From contig OX104117.1 in assembly GCA_944474755.1 (NCBI GenBank), positions 79,770,926 to 79,834,925 on the forward strand: a stretch of DNA of 64,000 nucleotides, read 5' to 3'. Origin of the DNA: Limnoperna fortunei (lineage: Eukaryota; Mollusca; Bivalvia; Mytilida; Modiolidae). The notes below the pieces were generated by a model. The model saw only the letters and a program-made list of their open reading frames with translations, had not been told where the DNA came from and made no database searches. The position numbers and the translations under genes are program-made. This document shows, piece by piece, positions 48,701 through 57,700 of this stretch; position 1 is the first letter of the stretch; every line of letters begins with the position of its first letter.

Positions 48701-51700
48701 GGATAAGAGATGGGTATCCCCAACATCAAAGAATGGCAAATAAATGTTATAAATATATTAATAAATAAGACAAAATTGCTGCTGCCCATTTCAGACATAA
48801 AAATCGCACCTGTTATATGGTTGGAATATAACTTGCATCAAATACATGTACATATATATAAATGTCTCCCTATAAATGTAAGTGATGGCATAAGCTTCTA
48901 AAATATTCAAAACTAAAATAATTTATTTCTGTAATACTCCAGGGCTTCAGTTTGCTGAGTGGTTAAGGAAGTATTCATCTACTATTGATCGAATGCCTGT
49001 CAGCACTTGTTTGAGTCTTACTGCTGCCAGGGTGTGCTCAACTTCAATCTTGACAATTATTAAAAGACTCCTACAATCTGGCTTTCTCCTTCAATAAAAA
49101 CAGGATGCCCAAATATAGTTGAAAAATTGCTGAAAGTGGTATTAAACAATTACAACACAGGGATCTGTGCATGACGATTTACATGTGCTTTCGAAAGATA
49201 CTGGGTAGATTTTGTTATATCGAGTCCCACACACTATAACAAGATCGACCCAGTATTCTTCAAAAGCGCATGTAAATCAATTTTTATAAATCCCCCGGAT
49301 TCAAACAAACAAAAACGACTGTATGAGGCAACATATATCTTTATAATCAGAATGCATGTCAACTAGTTTGTTTTAAATTTAAACAGTGTGTTAATAGCTT
49401 ATACTAAAAGACACAATCAAATGGAGTGCTTTTCTGCTTGCATTTTGCATTTATTATTAAAATTAATATTCAATATGCGATATTAAAAAAAATTTCCACT
49501 GTACATATTCCATACTATGCTTATTGTTTACATGTACTTGACTTTTGCTACGCAATCTGACACTTTTTGTTTTCAACAAGTGTCTTACGATGTTTGCAAA
49601 AGATCGCCAGCTTTCGTGACGTTCTATGGCATTTGCGCCTAAACCGTAAACGACATTACCCCAAGGTTTTCAAATGGACAATAATCGCTTGCTCCAAGTT
49701 ACACCCATTCTAATTTTGGTCAAAATTAACCTTGGAAAATCGCTCTATCAAATTAAAAAACAGCATTTCAAAACGCTGAACAAATGTTAAAAAATAATTG
49801 CTGATTTCAATTTGCACCTTTTTGGATCTACATAAGGAACCATATAAGGAACATAAGATCGAACATACGCGCTAAGAGGTTTTATTTGTCACTCAAAAAA
49901 CGTCTGCTAAAACACACTGACTTGATCACATCTTCCTTTGTTTGAAGGAACACACAAAAATAAAGAAAAATATATCGTTTTGCCTTTCGTTTAATTAGAT
50001 ACTTAAAGCATAAAAATGCAACATCGTTTAAAACGATGGCAATTTCGTGAGGTAAACATGCACGGAAAATTGGTACGTTTTTTTTGGCTTGTTACGATGG
50101 GTGGTGACCAATTTCGACTCGTGTAACGAGAAATATTAATGGTTCAGCATGAATTACCAATTATAAAAATTAATCAAAAGGACCGGCAACAAATATTGTG
50201 TCAGCCAGCTTACTACGGAATAATGTAGCGAAATGGTGAGTGCAATCCCTTGATCACCGATGTCGAATAATCCATTTACTATTCTTGTGTCACAAACACC
50301 AAAATATCTTTTTCAATACATTTTTATTAGTTAGAAATTGTTATATATTTAAATATACTTGTATTTTATTTACGAAACTTCTACACATGCCATTCTCCCA
50401 ACCTTAAAAAATTTTATAGATGGCGCCGCTCTGCAAATCTGTACATCGACAAAGCACACACTTTTGTGTTGATTTTCATTAAATTAAACACGTAAAAAAT
50501 AGAATGCAAAACCGTATGAAACGACGACCACACGATCGCATAAAATAATCATTAAATCACTTTAATCATAATAACGTCGTCAAATATTATTAGACTGGTG
50601 CCACTGTCAGTACTACATTTGTCGGTTCAGTGAACAGCTATCGCGAGGATTGCCAAATATCGCGTTGATTTCCGAAACCAAAAAGTGTAACGAGTCTGTC
50701 TCTCGCGGATGAACATGGAATATTAGTTTAAATCGTAATATTAGTTATCAATTATACAGTAAATGAGACATAATACGAAAAGACATGTATAGTAAAGTTG
50801 TTCAAGATAAATGTGGTGCACCGATTCATGTAATTGATAGATTCCTCAAATGTGACCTATATTTTACGAGCGTAAGTTTTGATTACACGCCGGTCGCAGT
50901 AGTTTCTATGTATTAGAGCGATAGCAAGGGGAAAGTTTGCTACGCAACCTTCCCAAAAAAACTGAATCTAAGTGTGTTATGGTTTTAAAACACAAGAGAA
51001 ATAATCCTGGAAATTGATGTAAATAATGAAAAATGTATGTAACTACTGCGAATATAATTATTTGTACGGTCCCCCTGACTTCTCCCTAGTGTCTCCTGAA
51101 GTCTCCCTATCAGGGCCTGACTTCTCCCTGTTTGGCTGCCAGGGAGAAGTCACTTCTCCCTACTTTTTTAGAGTGTGGTGACCCCTGCTTAATAAAAACA
51201 GCAACTGGGACAAAAATGGATAACTTGTTCTCATTATAGAAGGTTTATCAACAGTTCTGGATAACTTGTTCCCATTATAGAAGGTTTATAAACAGTTCTG
51301 GATAACTTGTTCCCATTATAGAAGGTTATCAACAGTTCTGGATAACTTGTTCCCATTATAGAAGGTTTATCAACAGTTCTGGATAACTTGTTCCCATTAT
51401 AGAAGGTTTATCAACAGTTCTGGATAACTTGTTCCCATTATAGAAGGTTTATCAACAGTTCTGGATAACTTGTTCCCATTATAGAAGGTTTATCAACAGT
51501 TCTGGATAACTTGTTCCCATTATAGAAGGTTTATCAACAGTTCTGAATAACTTGTTCCCATTATAGAAAGTTTATCAACAGTTCTGGATAACTTGTTCCC
51601 ATTATAGAAGGTTTATCAACAGTTCTGGATAACTTGTTCCCATTATAGAAGGTTTATCAACAGTTCTGGATAACTTGTTCCCATTATAGAAGGTTTATCA

Positions 51701-54700
51701 ACAGTTCTGGATAACTTGTTCCCATTATAGAAGGTTTATCAAATGGTTCTTTTGGGTAATATAGTTAATCGAATGGCACGGGGAAAAAAAACAAATGTTG
51801 TGTTTAGTTATACCAAGTACTTACAATTTTAAAGTTTAAGGATTAAGCTTGATCTGACTGGAGTGCACAGTTAAATGTTAACATCTACTACCTACCTCAT
51901 TGTTCCCTGTTCCTTTTCCTGTGGAATGTCAAGGTCAGTGATGAAGGTCACCTTGCCACTATTGTCTTGAGTGAAAAGTTTGGGGCAGCAATCAAATCCC
52001 TAAAAAGCAAATAAGACTTACTGATATCTAAAACACAATGTCATTTTTATTTACAAGATCCTAAATATATACCAAATGAACAATATTAGAACATAAGCTG
52101 ATTGCACAACAAGAAGTGTAAACTTCATCATTTAAGTTACCATTTGCAAAACAAAAGAAACAACTTCAACAATTTAATGTTAATGAAATAATGTACATTA
52201 TTTTTATTAAAGAACATATTGCAGGGCTTCAAGGAGGATAATTGATATGCAGAAAGGCAAAAAACAGTACAAAATTGAAAATCTGTAAGTATTACCACCG
52301 CTTTATCAAAGTATTCGGTAAACAGGAAGAAGATGACTAAGAAGCATAAAATCGCTATACACCATATGGTACTACAATATAAAGCAATATGCAAAATAAG
52401 GATTCTGCAGTCTATAGTTGCTTAGAAAACTGCAACAGATATTTGCTAGGAATGAATGAACAGATGAACATACCAATGGACAAAAGTAAAGCAGGGGTAT
52501 AATAACATACCGATCTTGAATGATCAATAAAACAGTAAAAATGGACAATTTTATAGTATATAATTTAATACACCTTGATGGAAAGATCTCAAAGCAATAT
52601 GATTTTATTACTGGTAGCTTGACTTCCAGAAAAAAATACAAATCATTAGTATAAAGACTTACCACTGCTACCATGCTGTGTTCTGTTACCCAGGTAATAC
52701 CCATGAAAGGAAGGAAGTCTCCTTTGACTACAAATGTCCTGGAAGTAAATATGATGTAAAGAATAACTGTTGGGAGAATTGTTATTTTTATTATAAACAG
52801 ATCATAGTACTGGACTTATTTGTTGACCATTTTGGGGACAAACACCGATGGAATCAACCTATTGGTAGATTATATGGGGCAGACACAAATGGATGAACCT
52901 ATTGGTGGACTATTTGGGGGAAGCAACAGACAGAAATGACCTATATATAGACCATTTGGGGTCAGATACAGGTGAAATGAAAAATTTCGGAGGCAGACAC
53001 AGATGGAATGACCTACTGGTAGACCATTTGGGGACAGACACAGGTGAAATGAACCATTTGGGAACAGCAGACACAGACAGAATGACCTACTGGTGGACCA
53101 TTTGGGGCAGACATAGGTGAAATGGACCATTTGGGAACAGCAGACACAGACCGAATGACCTATTAGTGGACAATTTGGGGCTAGACACAGTTGAAATGGA
53201 CCATTTGGGAGTAGACACAGACCGAATGACCTATTAGTGGACCATTTGGGGGCAGACACAGACAGAATGACCTACTGGTGGACCATTTGGGGGTAGACAC
53301 AGAACGAATGACCTATTTTTTGGACCATTTGGGGGCAGACACAGACAGAATGACCTACTGGTGGACCATTTGTGGCCAGACATAGATGGAATGATCTGCT
53401 GGTGAACAATTTAAAAAAAAAAATAAAATACAGAAAACATGTAAACAAATATAAAATGTTATACAGTACCTGTTTCCATTAGCTGCATCTGCAACTGAAA
53501 CACTAGAATCATGGCCGACCCAGGCAAGTTTGTCTCCACTGGGAGAGAAGCTAACACTATGTACCCAGCCACCTGTAACAATAAAGACGTATCTATAAAC
53601 TTCAAAACACAGAAATAATGGAAACCCAGACATGGTTGATGCTAGTTGAATACTTAGGTTATGTACCCAGTCAGAAACCAGCAGCAACAAATGCTGAATC
53701 ATATTTTTAGACTTGTCAAAGGCAAGTTTACTTGATCAATGTTATTCCAGAAATAATTGTACTGTTAGAAAGGGAGGATGTTTAAAAATAACTCTATTAT
53801 CTGTAAATATCATTCTATAGTTGTGAAGAAATAGTTGTTAGTATTTAAAGTTTGTTTAGTTTTATACATGAAAGTAACAAATACCCAAATAAAAATGAAT
53901 CTAAAATTGAAAATAATTTAAATTTACCTCCACCATTGGAGAACTCGGCCATTAACTGCTGGAATGGCATTTTACTACCCCATGGTGTGGATGTAGGTTT
54001 GTCTTCTACTTCTTTTACATAGGCAGAAAATACCCTGAAAAAGTAAATAATATTATGTCTGCCTAGGAAACAAACTTAATAACAAAAATTATTCAAGTTC
54101 TTGTCAATATACAAAACACAATATCATGTAACAAGACAATTATTTGCAACCATAAATATAAACTAGGTATAAAAGGAACCTGCACCCTCATAAAAATTAT
54201 TTTTGTTTGTTTAAATGTATTTTTCAGGTCAATCATGACATTCAGTTTTTATTTGTGGAGGAAGCCATAGTACTCTGGAGAACCCTCGACCTCGTAAGCA
54301 GGGTTGGAGTTAAGCACACTTTACCTGAAGTCAGGCTCAATCTCATATCCTCAGTGTTAGCACACAAGTGATCATTAGTTGATGGCTGACTACTTAGACC
54401 ATTGGCCAGAAACCCCTGTTAGGATTCACAAACCTGTTAGCTGAGGGAGCTGGTAGTTGAGAGGAAATATTGAGGGGCACAGGTAGACAACTGGCAATTG
54501 TGGCAGTCTCCATAAGCTCAGTGGAAATTATGAGAACCTCTGTAGCTGTCGTTAAAATTAGCTTAGTGTCAATTAGAAAAGGTCTTTGACAATTATAATG
54601 AATACTCAGTGGTAGATTTGAGTAGTTTCGTTACCAACGTGACAATGATGATGGCTTTGAAAGCCGAGTTGAAATTATTATGGACCTCTGTAGCTAAGTG

Positions 54701-57700
54701 GCATCATTAGAGACCTTGGAAGCTGAACTGAAATTATAAGGAGTCTCAGTATATGAGCAGTAATTATAAGTGACCTCACTAGTAGTTAAGTGACAAGGGC
54801 TTTTTCTCAAGAAGTGTTTTATTCAATTCACAATTACATAGTAAACTTCATACATATGACCCAGCAGAACTGGACCTAGAGCTATTTAAAATTTAGGAAA
54901 TGTGAGAAAATTCAAAGCGCTGCTAACTTCACAAATATGTTTTTATTTTTTTTTGATTTTGTTTAACGCCACTTTCAGCAATTTTTCAGCTATATCATGG
55001 CGTCCAGTTTTTATTGGGGGAGGAAGCCGGAGTACCCGGAGAAAACCCCTGACTTGCGATAGGAAAACTAGTTCACAAATATGTCAAGCAATAAACACTT
55101 ACATTAAAGTCATTTAACTTTGTGTTGTAAGCTATATATTATTTTAAGTTAAGAATTGTATGACAAGCTTGTACTATCAGTCTGGGTTGGATTTTAACAT
55201 AATGCCAGCACAATTCAGTAAATGTCTGCAGTTAGACATGTCATCAGTCTGGGTTGGATTTTAACATAATGCCAGCACAATTCAGTAAATGTCTGCAGTA
55301 AGACATGTCACCCAACAAAACTGTATTCAACTTAATCTGGAATGACTGTGTATACCTAGCCTTGAAGTCTGATGATCCAGCAGCAATCAGCGAGTTGTTT
55401 GGATGCCAGTCCAAACTGTAAACAAACAAAACTTAAAATAACAAACAATAACAACAAAATTCAAAGTAGGTAAGCACACTGCATATACTAAACTTTGAAG
55501 TTATTCTATTTTTAATTAGGCCTCATATCATAAATCTAAAAATATATTTAAGTCTGCAAATTTTCTTAAATACTAAAAACAATAATCTGTAATCTTATCG
55601 CAACTGTGATAACCCTCAGCAACTGTGATAACCCTCAGCAACTGTGATAACCCTCAGCAACTGTGATAACCCTCAGCAAACGTGATAACCCTCAGCAACT
55701 GTGATAACCCTCAACAACTGTGATAACCCTCAGAAACTGTGATAACCCTCAGCAACTGTGATAACCCTCAGCAACTGTGATAACCCTCAGCAAACGTGAT
55801 AACCCTCAGCAACTGTGATAACCCTCAGCAACTGTGATAACCCTCAGCAACTGTGATAACCTTCAGCAACTGTGATAACCCTCAGCAACTGTGATAACCC
55901 TCAGCAACTGTGATAACCCTCAGCAACTGTGATAACCCTCAGCAAACGTGATAACCCTCAGCAAACGTGATAACCCTCAGCAACTGTGATAACCCTCAGC
56001 AACTGTGATAACCCTCAGCAAACGTGATAACCCTCAGCAAACGTGATAACCCTCAGCAACTGTGATAACCCTCAGCAAACGTGATAACCCTCAGCAACTG
56101 TGATAACCCTCAGCAACTGTGATAACCCTCAGCAAACGTGATAACCCTCAGCAACTGTGATAACCCTCAGCAAACGTGATAACCCTCAGCAACTGTGATA
56201 ACCCTCAGCAAACGTGATAACCCTCAGCAAACGTGATAACCCTCAGCAACTGTGATAACCCTCAGCAACTGTGATAACCCTCAGCAAACGTTAAGTTGAT
56301 TTATTTTGATGATAAGAAATAGCAGACTTACTAGTTTACCACGCAATAACGATTTGTTGGGCTTACCAATAAAAACACATCTTACTGGCTTTCCATGTAA
56401 AACAATTTGACTGAATTATAAAGGTGACTTAAGTTGAAGCTTAGCTTACCAAGTAATAGTTGATCTGATTGGTTTTTTAATGTGTTTGCTGACCCACCAA
56501 TTGTTCTCTTGATCAAAGTAGCATATAGATATGACTCTAGCACTGCTGCCCACAGCAAATTTATTTTCTGAAATAAAGCATTATTTATTCATACATTTCA
56601 GGATAACTGACACATCAAAATAGTAGGTTTTTTTTACTTTTTTTTTTTTAAATTGTTCAATGGAATAGAATCTTTCAATTTTTCCTTACACATAAAGTTT
56701 TACGAGTATTTGTTTTACTCATTCCCTTAAAGGACTAAAATCTTACCTTGTGGAGACCAAGCTACTGAAGTGGCTGCTCTGTTGATACGTAAAATTACCA
56801 AAGATGGCTGCCATGTTCCTTTACTAAATGTCCATACATAAGCATTTCTGTCCTGTTCAAATTAAAATAAAAAAATTGTGTTTGTAATTTTATCTTCCTA
56901 ACTTTAAGTTGCTGAAATGTATTTCACTTTTTTTATCTACAAGGAAACAACTGAATGTATCATATGAAAAACATGAACATTTCTTTTATCTTCTACTTGC
57001 TTTGAATACTGGGTATGTTCTTGTAAAAATTTGTTTCAATGAAATTACACCAAGACGAACAATGAATTATGTTTTAACCCACCTCTGAAAATTATGAATA
57101 AAAATCGGTCAATCACTTGTCTCTTTGTAACAGCATACATGTGACAGCTAAGTATTTCTCAATTCACCACATCCACAAACAATAAAATATTCAATGTGGC
57201 GATTGTGGATTATTTAAATGACATCCACAATCAATAATTTATGAAGTACATGTATCTGGTAAGTTTTCTTCTAAACAAGATAATTGTCAACACACTTGAA
57301 AACCGGGTAATAATTAACTTGCTAAGTCTGTTAAAAGAACGTATCCTCTGACCAAATTATTATAACTAAACTTACAGCTCCACAAGTAACGATGCGGTTA
57401 CTCTTGGGAGCCCATTCAATTCCTGTAACTTGCTGACCATGCTCTGTTAAGGTGGCTGTCACATCAAAATTGTTTCCACTCTTCTTGTAAATCTTCACCT
57501 CTGAATCGTTTTGTGAGAGAGCTATTTCTGTTAGAATGAAAATACAAAATATATGCAGCACATGTATTTTATCTAACCGATGATTGTATTATTTGTACAC
57601 TATATGTAGCACATGTATTTTTATTTGACAGATAATAAGATTATATAGCCAAGGTTTCTACTTCTTGGCTTGCTAGTATTAAGTAGCTACAATAATGTAA

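Larger units (their letters stand above)
37822..51187. mobile_element. possible hAT-like DNA transposon, now containing the Ty3 element
   Basis: The left end starts CAGGGCTCACCACACT and the right end, reversed, starts CAGGGGTCACCACACT. Both are followed by GGGCGAAGT- or GGGAGAAGT-type subterminal repeats. Removing the 9.9-kb retrotransposon leaves about 3.4 kb. The flanks share TTAATA, which could be a worn target duplication, but no clean 8-bp match is seen. No transposase was recognised between 48190 and 51060. Two independent copies in opposite orientation would be an alternative. Confidence 0.45.
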
